NCBI RefSeq assembly: GCF_900091595.1
Contig: NZ_FMCW01000014.1
Span: 142,947-206,946 of the forward strand
Origin: Micromonospora haikouensis
Lineage (GTDB): Bacteria; Actinomycetota; Actinomycetes; Mycobacteriales; Micromonosporaceae
Direction: 5' to 3'
Length of the DNA stretch: 64,000 nt
Positions within the stretch are counted from its first letter, which is position 1; each line of letters starts with the position of its first letter. The notes below the pieces were generated by a model, which saw nothing but the letters and a program-made list of their open reading frames with translations, had not been told where the DNA came from and did not search any database. This document shows positions 35,212 through 44,310 of the stretch, piece after piece. A program made the translations under genes and the position numbers.

Positions 35212-36993
35212 TTACAGGTATTGGCCGGTGTTGCTGGCGGTCTCGATCGACCGGCCGGCCTCGGTGCCCTTGCCGCCGGAGACGAGCGTGCGGATGTAGA
35301 CGATCCGTTCGCCCTTCTTGCCGGAGATGCGGGCCCAGTCGTCGGGGTTGGTGGTGTTGGGGAGGTCCTCGTTCTCGCGGAACTCGTCGACGCAGGCGTC
35401 GAGGAGGTGCTGCAGGCGCAGGCCCTTGCGTCCGGAGGTGAGGAACTCCTTGATCGCCATCTTCTTGCCCCGGTCGACGATGTTCTGGATCATCGCGCCG
35501 GAGTTGAAGTCCTTGAAGTAGAGGACTTCCTTGTCGCCGTTGGCGTAGGTGACCTCGAGGAAGCGGTTCTCCTCGGTTTCGGAGTACATCCGCAGCACGA
35601 CCGCGTCGATCATGGCGGCGACGGTGGCCTGGGCGTCGCCTCCGTGTTCGGCCAGGTCGTCCGGGTGCAGCGGCAGCCCGGAGAGGATGTACTTGGAGAA
35701 GATGTCCTTGGCCGCCTCGGCGTCCGGCCGCTCGATCTTGATCTTCACGTCGAGCCGACCGGGGCGCAGGATGGCCGGGTCGATCATGTCCTCCCGGTTG
35801 GAGGCGCCGATGACGATGACGTTCTCCAGCCCCTCCACGCCGTCGATCTCGCTGAGCAGCTGGGGGACGATCGTGTTCTCCACGTCGGAGGAGACGCCGG
35901 AGCCGCGGGTGCGGAAGATGGAATCCATCTCGTCGAAGAACACGATCACCGGCGTGCCCTCGCCGGCCTTCTCCCGGGCCCGCTGGAAGATCAACCGGAT
36001 GTGCCGCTCGGTCTCGCCGACGTACTTGTTGAGCAGCTCGGGGCCCTTGATGTTGAGGAAGAAGCTGGTGTGCCTCTCCTTGCCCAGCCGCTCGGCGATC
36101 TTCTTGGCCAGCGAGTTCGCCACCGCCTTGGCGATGAGCGTCTTGCCGCAGCCGGGCGGGCCGTAGAGCAGGATGCCCTTGGGCGGGCGGAGCTGGTGCT
36201 CACGGAACAGGTCCGCGTGCAGGAAGGGCAGCTCCACCGCGTCGCGGATCTGCTCGATCTGCGACTGGAGGCCACCGATGTCGGTGTAGTCGACGTCGGG
36301 CACCTCCTCCAGGACCAGCTCCTCGACCTCGCTCTTCGGGATCCGCTCGTACGCGTACGCCGAGCGGGGCTCGATCATGAGCGAGTCGCCGGCCCGGATC
36401 GGCGAGCCGATCAGGGTCTCGGCGAGGTGCACGATGCGCTCCTCGTCGGAGTGCGAGACCACCAGCGCCCGGTCGCCCGGAGCGCCCTCGGGACCCGCGA
36501 GGATCTCCTTGAGCATCACCACCTCGCCGACCCGCTCGAAACCGAACGCGTCGACGATGTTGAGCGCGTCGTTGAGCAGGACCTCCTGGCCACGTCGCAG
36601 CTCCGCGACGTCCAGCGAGGGTGAGACGGCCACCCGGAGCTTGCGCCCACCGGTGAACACGTCCACCGTGCCGTCCTCGTGCGCTGCCAGGAAGACACCG
36701 TAGCCACTCGGCGGTTGCGCGAGGCGGTCGATCTCCTCCTTGAGCGTCACGATCTGCGCTCGGGCCTCCTTGAGAGTGCTCACGAGCCGTTCGTTGTTCT
36801 CGGTCAGCCGCGCCAACTGTGCCTGGGTGGCCGCCAGCCGCTCTTCGAGCTGCCGGACGTGTCGGGGGCTTTCGGTCAACTTGCGCCGCACCAGAGCGAG
36901 TTCCTCTTGAAGGAACGCGACCTGCGTGGAGAGATCGTGGGCCTCCTTCTCCCACCGTGCGGCGCGCGAGTCCGCGTCGTCGCTGCGTGCCAC
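35212..36993 (-). CDS. mpa: Proteasome-associated ATPase Mpa/ARC
   Basis: The 593-residue AAA+ unfoldase feeds pupylated proteins to the 20S core. It has an N-terminal coiled coil (LSTQVAFLQEELALVRRKL and onwards, residues about 18-75) that captures Pup and two OB folds. The AAA domain follows, with Walker A GPPGCGKT, Walker B IVFFDEMDSIF and arginine finger region RPGRLDVK. The last residues TGQYL form the docking tail that opens the proteasome gate. GTG at 36993 with GGAGGTGGG in front gives the family N-terminus; 162 further open codons upstream are antisense to the ferredoxin gene. Confidence 0.97.
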   Translation of the reverse strand: MARSDDADSRAARWEKEAHDLSTQVAFLQEELALVRRKLTESPRHVRQLEERLAATQAQLARLTENNERLVSTLKEARAQIVTLKEEIDRLAQPPSGYGVFLAAHEDGTVDVFTGGRKLRVAVSPSLDVAELRRGQEVLLNDALNIVDAFGFERVGEVVMLKEILAGPEGAPGDRALVVSHSDEERIVHLAETLIGSPIRAGDSLMIEPRSAYAYERIPKSEVEELVLEEVPDVDYTDIGGLQSQIEQIRDAVELPFLHADLFREHQLRPPKGILLYGPPGCGKTLIAKAVANSLAKKIAERLGKERHTSFFLNIKGPELLNKYVGETERHIRLIFQRAREKAGEGTPVIVFFDEMDSIFRTRGSGVSSDVENTIVPQLLSEIDGVEGLENVIVIGASNREDMIDPAILRPGRLDVKIKIERPDAEAAKDIFSKYILSGLPLHPDDLAEHGGDAQATVAAMIDAVVLRMYSETEENRFLEVTYANGDKEVLYFKDFNSGAMIQNIVDRGKKMAIKEFLTSGRKGLRLQHLLDACVDEFRENEDLPNTTNPDDWARISGKKGERIVYIRTLVSGGKGTEAGRSIETASNTGQYL

Positions 36994-37129
36994 GTCCCAC
37001 CTCCCCGGGGGGCTTGAACGTTCTGCCCTAACACTAGCCGCTATGAGGCCGATTCGGTCCCACGCAACGCCCTCGTCACTGAACCTTGATCGCCAAGGGT
37101 GGCCACGGGGGCAGGTCGGGGCGTTCGGG

Positions 37130-37174
37130 TACCGTCGTGTCGTGGGACGGGAGAACATGGGGGTACGCCGGTGA
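37130..37174 (+). promoter_or_regulatory. Leaderless 10-codon upstream ORF coupled to the ferredoxin start
   Basis: TACCGT (37130-37135) lies six bases before a GTG at 37142. That GTG opens a 10-codon ORF (VGRENMGVRR) whose TGA (37172-37174) overlaps the ferredoxin GTG at 37171. Little Shine-Dalgarno sequence is seen before the ferredoxin, so translation may depend on this short ORF. Confidence 0.45.
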
Positions 37175-37464
37175 GCGAGGTCGCGACCGACCAGTTGCAG
37201 GTCTGGGTGGACCAGGATCTGTGCACGGGCGACGGCCTGTGCGTGCAGTACGCGCCGGAGGTCTTCGAGTTCGACGTCGACGGGCTGGCCTACGTCAAGG
37301 GTGCCGACGGCGAGTTGCAGCTCGCCCCGGGCAGCCGGGTGGGGGTGCCCGAGCACCTGCGACTTGAGGTGATCGACTCGGCGAAGGAGTGCCCGGGCGA
37401 GTGCATCCACGTGGTGCGGGGCGACGGCGTCGAGGTCGCCGGCCCGGACGCCGCGGACGACTGA
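37171..37464 (+). CDS. Small ferredoxin
   Basis: The 97-residue protein has cluster ligands in DLCTGDGLC and ECPGEC. Three or four cysteines fit a [3Fe-4S] or [4Fe-4S] ferredoxin of the type that donates electrons to cytochrome P450s and other oxygenases. The middle (EVFEFDVDGLAYVKG) and acidic C-terminus are usual. GTG at 37171 is the start; frames extending further upstream lack support. It is divergent from mpa and convergent with the 37535 gene. Confidence 0.9.
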   Translation: MSEVATDQLQVWVDQDLCTGDGLCVQYAPEVFEFDVDGLAYVKGADGELQLAPGSRVGVPEHLRLEVIDSAKECPGECIHVVRGDGVEVAGPDAADD

Positions 37465-37482
37465 GCGTCGACCGGGCACCCG

Positions 37483-37510
37483 CCGGGTCGCCCCGGGCGG
37501 GGCGACCCGG
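37483..37510. terminator. Bidirectional terminator after the ferredoxin gene
   Basis: A perfect 12-bp stem (CCGGGTCGCCCC at 37483-37494, complement at 37499-37510) with a 4-base loop lies between convergent genes. Confidence 0.7.
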
Positions 37511-37534
37511 GCGGCGTCGCCCGGCGGGCCGGGC

Positions 37535-38107
37535 TCAGAGCAGCGGCCGGCCCACCACGGCGGCGACCGTCCGGGCGAACTCCTCCAGCCGGGCGATCTG
37601 CCCCGCCCCGCCGTCGTCGAGGGTCTTGCCGAAGCGCAGCGCGTCGTGCCGGGGCACCCCGCCGATCTCGTCGCCGGGCGGCGCCTCGTCGAGCGAGGTG
37701 AGCAGCAGGTAGACGTCGATGCTGTCGACCCGGATCCGGCCGTCGTCGATGCGGGTGAGCCGCCGCCGGCAGCCGACCTCGGTGACGGTGGAGACCGGCA
37801 CCACCCGCAGCGACGAGGTCATCGAGCCGGGCGGCCCCTCCCCCGGCGGCACGTCCTCGCCGTGCCAGAGCACGAGGCGGCTGCCGTCGCAGACCACGAC
37901 CTCCTGCCACACGCCGTTGACCTCGTTGACGAACCGTTCGAGGGTGAAGCCGAGCACGGACGCGCCGCGCAGCACCCCGCCCAGGGCCTCCAGCGCGACG
38001 TCCGGGTCCCGCAGGTAGGCCCGCGCCGCCGATTCGAGGTCCGGGTAGGGCGACCAGTCGGGGAAGACCGCCGGCACGTCCTGACCGCCGAAGCCCGGCT
38101 GGCTCAT
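37535..38107 (-). CDS. Conserved hypothetical protein downstream of trmI
   Basis: The 190-residue protein is not assigned with confidence. It is soluble, with features such as LGFTLERFVNEVNGVWQEVVVCDGSRLVLWHGED and RVDSIDVYLLLTSLD spread over residues 55-150. No catalytic motif is evident. Its ATG overlaps the trmI stop by four bases (38104-38107), so it is co-translated with the tRNA methyltransferase. Confidence 0.8.
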   Translation of the reverse strand: MSQPGFGGQDVPAVFPDWSPYPDLESAARAYLRDPDVALEALGGVLRGASVLGFTLERFVNEVNGVWQEVVVCDGSRLVLWHGEDVPPGEGPPGSMTSSLRVVPVSTVTEVGCRRRLTRIDDGRIRVDSIDVYLLLTSLDEAPPGDEIGGVPRHDALRFGKTLDDGGAGQIARLEEFARTVAAVVGRPLL

Positions 38108-39165
38108 CCGGCCACCCCACGCTCCTCCGCCGTGTCGGGCAGCGCCCCGGCGGCCTGGGCGGCGGCGGCCTGGCGGGCCTCGGCGGCCGCGCGCAGCGCC
38201 TGCTTGCGTTCGGCGTACGCCTCGGCGCCCTTGCTGGGTTTGCGCCGCCGGGGCGGTGCGGTGACGCCGGGGGCGAGGCGGCGGGCGGAGACGAGGAACG
38301 CGGTGTGCGCGATCATCCGGTGGTCGGGGCGCACGGCGAGCCCTTCGGCGTGCCAGTCGCGCACCAGGGACTCCCAGGCGCGCGGCTCGGTCCAGCCGCC
38401 GCGCTCGCGCAGCGCTTCCACCAGCTCCGACAGCTGGGGGGTGGTGGCGACGTAGCCGATGAACACCCCGCCGGGCACGAGGGCCCGCTCGACCATGTCG
38501 AGGGCCTCCCAGGGGGTGAGCATGTCCAGGATGATCCGGTCGAAGCCGGTCTCCGCGCAGTCGGCGACGTCGCCGACGTGCAGCCGCCACGCCGGGTGCG
38601 GGCCGTGGAAGAACGCCTCGACGTTGCGGCGGGCGATCTGGGCGAAGTCGTCGCGCAGTTCGTAGGAGTGCAGTTCGCCGGTGGTGCCGACGGCCCGCAG
38701 CAGGGAGCAGCTCAGCGCGCCGGAGCCGGCGCCGGCCTCGAGGACCTTCGCGCCGGGGAAGATGTCGCCCATGGCGACGATCTGCGCCGAGTCCTTCGGG
38801 TAGATCACCTGGGCGCCGCGCGGCATGGACAGGACGTAGTCCGACAGCAGGGGGCGCAGCGCGAGGAACGCGGTGCCGCCGCCGGAGGTGGTGACCACGC
38901 TGCCGTCGGTCAGCCCGATGAGCGCGTCGTGGGCGAGGATCCCGCGGTGGGTGTGGAACTCCTTGCCGGGCTCCAGGGTGACCGTGTGCATCCGCCCCTT
39001 CGGGTCGGTCAGCTGCACCCGGTCGCCGGGGCGGAAGGGGCCCCTGGCGTGGCGGAGGCCCGGCGCGGCGCTGCCGTGGGCCGCCGGCACGGGCGGCGAC
39101 GCCGGGGTGTCGGCGGACGCCGGCGCGTCGGGGTCGGCCGGGAGGGTGGGGGGATGTGCGGTCAC
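38104..39165 (-). CDS. trmI: tRNA (adenine-58-N1)-methyltransferase TrmI
   Basis: The 353-residue enzyme methylates A58 in the T-loop of tRNAs using S-adenosylmethionine. It has a Pro/Ala-rich N-terminus of about 45 residues, an N-terminal beta domain (FRPGDRVQLTDPKGRMHTV) and a Rossmann fold with VLEAGAGSGALSCSLLRAVG. IILDMLTPWEALDMVERAL follows, and it ends in a Lys/Arg/Ala-rich tail. GTG at 39165 overlaps the stop of the M50 gene by four bases; an internal start after the low-complexity stretch is possible but not needed. Confidence 0.94.
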   Translation of the reverse strand: MTAHPPTLPADPDAPASADTPASPPVPAAHGSAAPGLRHARGPFRPGDRVQLTDPKGRMHTVTLEPGKEFHTHRGILAHDALIGLTDGSVVTTSGGGTAFLALRPLLSDYVLSMPRGAQVIYPKDSAQIVAMGDIFPGAKVLEAGAGSGALSCSLLRAVGTTGELHSYELRDDFAQIARRNVEAFFHGPHPAWRLHVGDVADCAETGFDRIILDMLTPWEALDMVERALVPGGVFIGYVATTPQLSELVEALRERGGWTEPRAWESLVRDWHAEGLAVRPDHRMIAHTAFLVSARRLAPGVTAPPRRRKPSKGAEAYAERKQALRAAAEARQAAAAQAAGALPDTAEERGVAG

Positions 39166-40319
39166 GTGTTCATCTTCCGTTTGGGTTCCAGGAGCTGCGC
39201 CAGGTCCGCGATGTGCAGAACGCCGACGACATCTTCGCCTGCCGTCACGACGTACTGTGCGCCCGGGTGGGTCCGCACGGCCTCCATGACCCGTTCCCCG
39301 TCGAGGCCGGCCGGCAGGACGGGCAGGCCGGCGAGGGCGCGGGCGACGGCGTCGACGGCGATCCAGGGCCGGCGGGCCGGCGGCACGGCGTCGGCGGCGA
39401 CGGGGTCGACGAGCGCGACGGGCCGGCCGGCGCCGTCGGTGACGGCGAGCGCGGCGTCGGGGCGGTCGCCCTCGGCGCGGCGGCGCTGCGCCTCGGCCAG
39501 CGGGGTGCCGGTGGGTACGGCGAGGACGGGGCGGGCCAGTCGGCGCAGGTCGATCAGCGGGAAGCGGCGGCTGATCCGGGCCAGCCGGATGGACTGGCCC
39601 GCCCCGCGCCACAGGGTGACCGCGACGAGCAGCATCAGCGGCAGGGCGAGGGGGGCCAGCAGCCGGTTGACGGTCAGCACGAGCGTGACCGCGACGGTGC
39701 CGACGGCGACGGCCCGGCCGACCCAGCCGGCGACCTCGGTGCCGGTGTGCCGGTCGCGGGTGACCGCCCACACGGCGGCCCGCAGGGCGCGGCCGCCGTC
39801 GAGCGGCAGGCCGGGCAGCAGGTTGAACAGCGCGACGATGACGTTGCTGACCGCGAGCTGGAAGGCGAGCTGGTTGGTCAGGGTGCCGTCGGGCAGCGCC
39901 AACGTGGCGGCGACGGCGGCGGCGCCGAGCACCGCGGAGACGGCCGGGCCGGCCAGCGAGACCAGCAGGTCGACGCGGGGGCTGGGGGCGTCGCGGTCCA
40001 TCTCCGTGTATCCGCCGAGCAGTTCCAGGGTGATGCCCCGCACGCCGATGCCGTAGCGGCGGGCGGTGAGGGCGTGGCCGAGCTCGTGCAGCAGCACGGA
40101 GCCGAGCAGCGACACGACGAACCCGACGCCGATCAGGTACGCGCCGAGCTGGGAGAGGTCGAGCTGGCGGCGGGCGAACTCGGCGTAGGTCACGGTGACC
40201 AGCAGGGCCAGCAGCAGCATCGACCCGTTGAGGTGCAGCGGCACGCCGAGGATCCGGCCGACGGTGAGGCCGGGGCGGGTGGGACGGCGCGGCGGTCGGT
40301 CGGTCTGCGGCGGCTCCAT
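39162..40319 (-). CDS. M50 (site-2 protease-like) membrane metalloprotease with CBS domains
   Basis: The 385-residue protein has the zinc site LLHELGHALTARRYG near residue 80 in a membrane helix. The third ligand is in NLLPGLPLDGGRAL near 170, with about six membrane helices overall and two C-terminal CBS-like modules (about 255-385). Proteins of this Rip3-like class cut membrane-bound regulators. The CBS part may sense adenosine nucleotides. The ATG at 40319 follows TAGCAT by seven bases on this strand (leaderless). It heads the operon M50-trmI-37535. Confidence 0.92.
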   Translation of the reverse strand: MEPPQTDRPPRRPTRPGLTVGRILGVPLHLNGSMLLLALLVTVTYAEFARRQLDLSQLGAYLIGVGFVVSLLGSVLLHELGHALTARRYGIGVRGITLELLGGYTEMDRDAPSPRVDLLVSLAGPAVSAVLGAAAVAATLALPDGTLTNQLAFQLAVSNVIVALFNLLPGLPLDGGRALRAAVWAVTRDRHTGTEVAGWVGRAVAVGTVAVTLVLTVNRLLAPLALPLMLLVAVTLWRGAGQSIRLARISRRFPLIDLRRLARPVLAVPTGTPLAEAQRRRAEGDRPDAALAVTDGAGRPVALVDPVAADAVPPARRPWIAVDAVARALAGLPVLPAGLDGERVMEAVRTHPGAQYVVTAGEDVVGVLHIADLAQLLEPKRKMNT

Positions 40320-40406
40320 CGCCCCGATGCTACGGACCCGACGCCGACGGGCACCTGCCGGAGCGGCGCGGTGGGCTTGTCGGACCGGTGGCCTAACCTT
40401 CCGGGC

Positions 40407-41324
40407 ATGACGGCGGAACCGGTGATCGACCAGCAGCAGGCGCGGGCCACGGCGGAGGTGCCGGCGACGGTCCGGGCGTCGCTGTCGCCGTCGCGGGCGG
40501 CCGACTTCAAGACGTGTCCGCTGCTCTACCGGTTCCGCAGCATCGACCGGCTGCCCGAGCGGCCGAGCGTGGAGCAGGCCCGGGGCACGCTGGTGCACGC
40601 GGTGCTGGAGCGGCTGTTCGACCTGCCGGCGGCCGGGCGCACCCCGGAGGCGGCCGGTGACCTGGTGGCCCCGCAGTGGGACCGGCTGGTCACCGAGCAG
40701 CCGGAGCTGGCGGCCCTGTTCGACGCCGCCGATCCCGACGGCACGGCGGAGTTCCTGCGGTCGGCGTCCGGGCTGCTGGGGGGCTACTTCGCGGTGGAGG
40801 ACCCGCGCCGGTTGGAGCCGGCCGAGCGGGAGGCGTTGATCTCGGCGGTGGTCGACGACGAGCTGTTGATCCGGGGCTATCTCGACCGTCTGGACGTGGC
40901 CCCCGACGGGGCGCTGCGGGTGGTCGACTACAAGACCGGCGGCGCGCCCCGGGAGGCGTTCGAGGCGCGGGCGTTGTTCCAGCTGAAGTTCTACGCGCTG
41001 GTGCTGTGGCGCACCCGCGGGGTGGTGCCGCGGGTGTTGCGGCTGCTCTACCTCAAGGACGCGGAGGTCTGCGACTACGCCCCCGACGCGGAGGAGCTGG
41101 CGCGGTTCGAGCGCACCGTGGTGGCGTTGTGGCAGGCGATCGAGGCGGCGACGGCCCGGCAGGATTTCCGGCCCCGGCCGAGCCGGCTGTGCGACTGGTG
41201 CAACCACCGGGCGCTGTGCCCGAGTTTCGGCGGGACCCCGCCGCCGTTCCCGGCGGCGGCCGCCTCGGCGGATCCGCTGGTCGACGCCCGGTCGCGGCCC
41301 AGCCCGCCCGGCGCGGACGAGTGA
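40407..41324 (+). CDS. RecB-family (PD-(D/E)XK) exonuclease with iron-sulfur cluster ligands
   Basis: The 305-residue protein has SLSPSRAADFKTCPLLYRFR at the start and the nuclease motif ALRVVDYKTGG near residue 175. Cysteines in CDWCNHRALCPSF near the end, with the first Cys at KTC, make up the four-cysteine cluster of AddB/Cas4-like nucleases. It probably processes DNA ends. The ATG is eight bases after TAACCT (40394-40399), the leaderless pattern. It is divergent from the M50 gene; both promoters lie within 88 bases. Confidence 0.93.
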   Translation: MTAEPVIDQQQARATAEVPATVRASLSPSRAADFKTCPLLYRFRSIDRLPERPSVEQARGTLVHAVLERLFDLPAAGRTPEAAGDLVAPQWDRLVTEQPELAALFDAADPDGTAEFLRSASGLLGGYFAVEDPRRLEPAEREALISAVVDDELLIRGYLDRLDVAPDGALRVVDYKTGGAPREAFEARALFQLKFYALVLWRTRGVVPRVLRLLYLKDAEVCDYAPDAEELARFERTVVALWQAIEAATARQDFRPRPSRLCDWCNHRALCPSFGGTPPPFPAAAASADPLVDARSRPSPPGADE

Positions 41325-41400
41325 GGCTCCTCCCTGAGGAGGAGACCGGGTTCACCGTCGGCGACGATCGATCCCGCGTGGCGGCGGCTAGCGTTCCCCT

Positions 41401-42597
41401 ATGACCGCAGGGTTGAGGGCGTGGCTGCGCCGCCACCGGCTGGCCGCCGACGCGCTGCTCGCCGTCGCCGTGGTGCTGGTGGACGCCCTCTTCGTCCTGC
41501 TCACCCCGGTCGACTTCCGGCCCGGCCCGCTGCCGGCGGCGCTGGGGTGGAGCGTGCTGTGTGCCGCCCCGGTGGCGCTGCGCCGGACGGCGCCGTGGCC
41601 GGCGGTGGCCGCCGCCGTGGCGACCCTGGCGGTGCCGGTGTTGTTCGGGCACGCCCCGACCACGCAGAGCCTCACCTTCGTCGCGTTGACGTACACGATG
41701 GCGGCGCACCACCGGGCGCGCCCGGCGGTGCTGGCCACCGTGGCGCTGTGGGTGCCGGTGGCGGCGGTCAACGTCCTCGACCCGATCGCCGACACGGTCT
41801 TCGAGGTGGGCCCGGCCTACCTGGTGCTCAACAACCTGCTCGTCGCCGTGGTGGCGTACGCGGTGGGCCGGGCGGTGCACGCCCGCCGCGCCTCCACCGA
41901 GGCGCTGCGGGAACGGGCCCGGGTGGCCGAGCAGAACCAGCGGTCCCTGGCCGAGCAGGCGGTGGCCGACGAGCGGCGGCGCATCGCCCGGGAGCTGCAC
42001 GACGTGGTGGCCCACCACGTGAGCGTGATGGGGGTTCTCGCCACCGGGGCTCGGCGGGTGCTGCGCCGCGACCCGGACGCCGCCGACGAGGCGATCGCCA
42101 CGATCGAGGACACCGGCCGGGCGACGCTGCGGGAGCTGCGCCGGCTGTTGGACGTGCTGCGCACCGACGCGGAGCCGGCGGCCGACCTGGCCCCGCAGCC
42201 GGGGCTGGCGGGCATCGAGCCGCTGGTGGAGCAGGTGCGCGAGGCGGGGCTGCCGGTGACGTTGCGGGTCGAGGGCGAGCCGGGGTCGTTGGAGGAGGGG
42301 GTGGCGTTGACGGTCTACCGGATCGTGCAGGAGGCCCTGACCAACGCCCTCAAGCACGCCGGGGAGGCGACGGCGGTGGTGCGGTTGACGTTCGGCGCGG
42401 CGTACCTGGCGGTGGAGGTCACCGACACCGGTCGGGGGCCGGCGCCGGGCGCGGTCCGGGTCGGGCACGGGCTGGTGGGCATGCGGGAGCGGGTGGGGCT
42501 CTACGGCGGGACGCTGCGCACCGGGGCCCGGCCCGGCGGCGGCTACCGGGTGTACGCGAGGATTCCGGTGGAGCAGCTCGGGGCGGTGCCGGTGTGA
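41401..42597 (+). CDS. NarL-type sensor histidine kinase
   Basis: The 398-residue kinase has about five membrane helices in residues 15-155 with no large extracellular domain. A coiled linker, the HisKA_3 phosphoacceptor RRRIARELHDVVAHHVSVM near 205 and a HATPase domain (EALTNALKHA, VEVTDTGRGP, GLVGMRERV) follow. Such intramembrane-sensing kinases respond to cell-envelope stress. TAGCGT at 41389-41394 six bases before the ATG marks a leaderless start. It is followed by its response regulator. Confidence 0.95.
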   Translation: MTAGLRAWLRRHRLAADALLAVAVVLVDALFVLLTPVDFRPGPLPAALGWSVLCAAPVALRRTAPWPAVAAAVATLAVPVLFGHAPTTQSLTFVALTYTMAAHHRARPAVLATVALWVPVAAVNVLDPIADTVFEVGPAYLVLNNLLVAVVAYAVGRAVHARRASTEALRERARVAEQNQRSLAEQAVADERRRIARELHDVVAHHVSVMGVLATGARRVLRRDPDAADEAIATIEDTGRATLRELRRLLDVLRTDAEPAADLAPQPGLAGIEPLVEQVREAGLPVTLRVEGEPGSLEEGVALTVYRIVQEALTNALKHAGEATAVVRLTFGAAYLAVEVTDTGRGPAPGAVRVGHGLVGMRERVGLYGGTLRTGARPGGGYRVYARIPVEQLGAVPV

Positions 42598-42648
42598 CCG
42601 GGCCGCGTCACGACCAGCCGGCCGGGCCGGCGCGACGGGGGGACCCAG

Positions 42649-43338
42649 ATGACCGAAGAGGGCGCGACGCCGCCGCGGCCGGTGCGGATCCTGCTCGCCG
42701 ACGACCAGCCGCTGCTGCGCACCGGGTTCCGGATGGTGTTGGGCTCCGAGGAGGGGCTGGACATCGTGGCCGAGGCCGGCGACGGCGTGGAGGCGGTGGA
42801 CCTGTCCCGCCGGCTGCTGCCGGACGTGGTGCTGATGGACATCCGGATGCCCCGGATGGACGGGGTGGCCGCGACCCGGGCCATCGTCGAGGCCCGGCTG
42901 CCGGTGCGGGTGCTGATCCTGACGACGTTCGACCTCGACGAGTACGTGGTGGGGGCGCTGCGCGCCGGGGCCAGTGGTTTCCTGGCCAAGGACGTGCCTG
43001 CGGAGGACCTGGTGACCGCGATCCGCACGGTCGCCGCCGGGGAGGCGGTGGTCGCCCCGCGGATCCTCAAGCGGCTGCTGGACCGCTTCGCCGACTCGCT
43101 GCCCGATCCGGCGGCGACGCCGCCGCGGGCGCTCGGCACGCTCACCGAGCGCGAGCGGGAGGTGCTGGTGCAGGTGGCGCGGGGGCTGTCCAACGCGGAG
43201 ATCGCCCGGGAGTTGACGGTCAGCGAGACGACGGTGAAGACCCACGTCGGGCACGTGCTGACGAAGTTGGGGCTGCGTGACCGGGTGCAGGCCGTGGTGC
43301 TCGCGTACGAGTCGGGTCTGGTGCGGCCCCGGGGGTAG
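42649..43338 (+). CDS. NarL/LuxR-type response regulator
   Basis: The 229-residue protein has a receiver domain (ILLADDQPLLRTGF; phosphoacceptor Asp in VVLMDIRMPRMDG; Lys in FLAKDVP) and a LuxR helix-turn-helix (LTEREREVLVQVARGLSNAEIARELTVSETTVKTH across 163-197). It pairs with the kinase 51 bases upstream. The ABC transporter that follows, after an intergenic stretch with inverted repeats, is its likely target. Confidence 0.96.
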   Translation: MTEEGATPPRPVRILLADDQPLLRTGFRMVLGSEEGLDIVAEAGDGVEAVDLSRRLLPDVVLMDIRMPRMDGVAATRAIVEARLPVRVLILTTFDLDEYVVGALRAGASGFLAKDVPAEDLVTAIRTVAAGEAVVAPRILKRLLDRFADSLPDPAATPPRALGTLTEREREVLVQVARGLSNAEIARELTVSETTVKTHVGHVLTKLGLRDRVQAVVLAYESGLVRPRG

Positions 43339-43341
43339 CCG

Positions 43342-43428
43342 TTGACCTGGTGAGGCGGGGGCGTAGCGGTCAGGGGCAACCCTGAGCCGGCATCGGGGCC
43401 CACCCGCAGCGGGAAATCCGCTGTGGGT
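43342..43428 (+). promoter_or_regulatory. Promoter and inverted repeats before the MacB-type transporter
   Basis: TTGACC (43342-43347) and TAGCGG (43364-43369), 16 bases apart, are a candidate promoter. CAGGG-GCAA-CCCTG (43371-43384) lies at the start site. A longer hairpin (ACCCGCAGCGG with CCGCTGTGGGT, about 43401-43428, one mismatch) follows. They are candidate sites for the upstream response regulator or for translation control. Confidence 0.45.
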
Positions 43429-43536
43429 CCGCCCGAAGTCGGAGGGTTCGGCGCCGCGGGGGCCTGAGGATGGGCACATGCCCGCACCGGGCCAGCGGGG
43501 GCCGGTGCGGCCCACCCGACGGAAGAGGTAGATGAC

Positions 43537-44310
43537 GTGACCGCGACGACAGGCCGCCAGGCGCAGGCCGCGGCCCGCGCAAGCGACGTGTGGAAGGTGT
43601 ACGGCAGCGGCGAGGCGCAGGTCGTCGCGCTGCGGGGGGTGAGCGCCGAGTTCGAGCGGGGCAGGTTCACCGCGATCATGGGCCCGTCGGGGTCGGGCAA
43701 GTCGACGCTGATGCACTGCCTGGCGGGCCTGGACTCGGTGACCCGGGGCACGGTGGCGATCGGCGACACGACGGTGACGGGGCTCGGCGACGCGGGGCTG
43801 ACGAAGCTGCGCCGCGACAAGGTGGGCTTCATCTTCCAGCAGTTCAACCTGCTGCCGACGCTGACGGCGAAGGAGAACATCCTGCTGCCGTTGTCGATCG
43901 CCGGGCGCAAGCCGGATCCGGCCTGGTACGACGTGGTGATCGCGACGGTGGGGTTGCGCGACCGGCTCGACCACCGCCCGGCGCAGCTCTCCGGCGGTCA
44001 GCAGCAGCGGGTGGCGTGCGCGCGGGCGCTGGTCGCCCGCCCCGAGGTGATCTTCGCCGACGAGCCGACGGGCAACCTGGACTCCCGCTCCGGCGCGGAG
44101 GTGCTGAGCTTCCTGCGCAACTCGGTGCGCGAGCACGGCCAGACGATCGTCATGGTGACCCACGACCCGACGGCCGCCGCGTACGCCGACCGGGTGGTGT
44201 TCCTCGCCGACGGGGAGATCGTGTCGGAGCTGATCGAGCCGACGGCCGACACGGTGCTGGACACGATGAAGAAGCTGGACGTCCCCGCCGCGACCGAGGT
44301 GGGCAACTGA
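43537..44310 (+). CDS. ABC transporter ATP-binding protein (MacB/LolD type)
   Basis: The 257-residue ATPase has Walker A MGPSGSGKST, Q-loop FIFQQFNLLP, signature LSGGQQQRVACARAL, Walker B VIFADEPTGNLD and the H-loop VTHDP. This subfamily moves or extracts lipids and hydrophobic or peptide compounds with FtsX-like permeases by mechanotransmission. GTG at 43537 has GGAAGAGG in front. The stop overlaps the permease ATG by one base. It follows a two-component system, as in many antibiotic-defence modules. Confidence 0.95.
   Translation: MTATTGRQAQAAARASDVWKVYGSGEAQVVALRGVSAEFERGRFTAIMGPSGSGKSTLMHCLAGLDSVTRGTVAIGDTTVTGLGDAGLTKLRRDKVGFIFQQFNLLPTLTAKENILLPLSIAGRKPDPAWYDVVIATVGLRDRLDHRPAQLSGGQQQRVACARALVARPEVIFADEPTGNLDSRSGAEVLSFLRNSVREHGQTIVMVTHDPTAAAYADRVVFLADGEIVSELIEPTADTVLDTMKKLDVPAATEVGN

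Noticed and set aside
36994..37479. N-terminal extension of Mpa
   Set aside because: It is antisense to the ferredoxin gene; GTG 36993 with GGAGGTGGG gives the known N-terminus.
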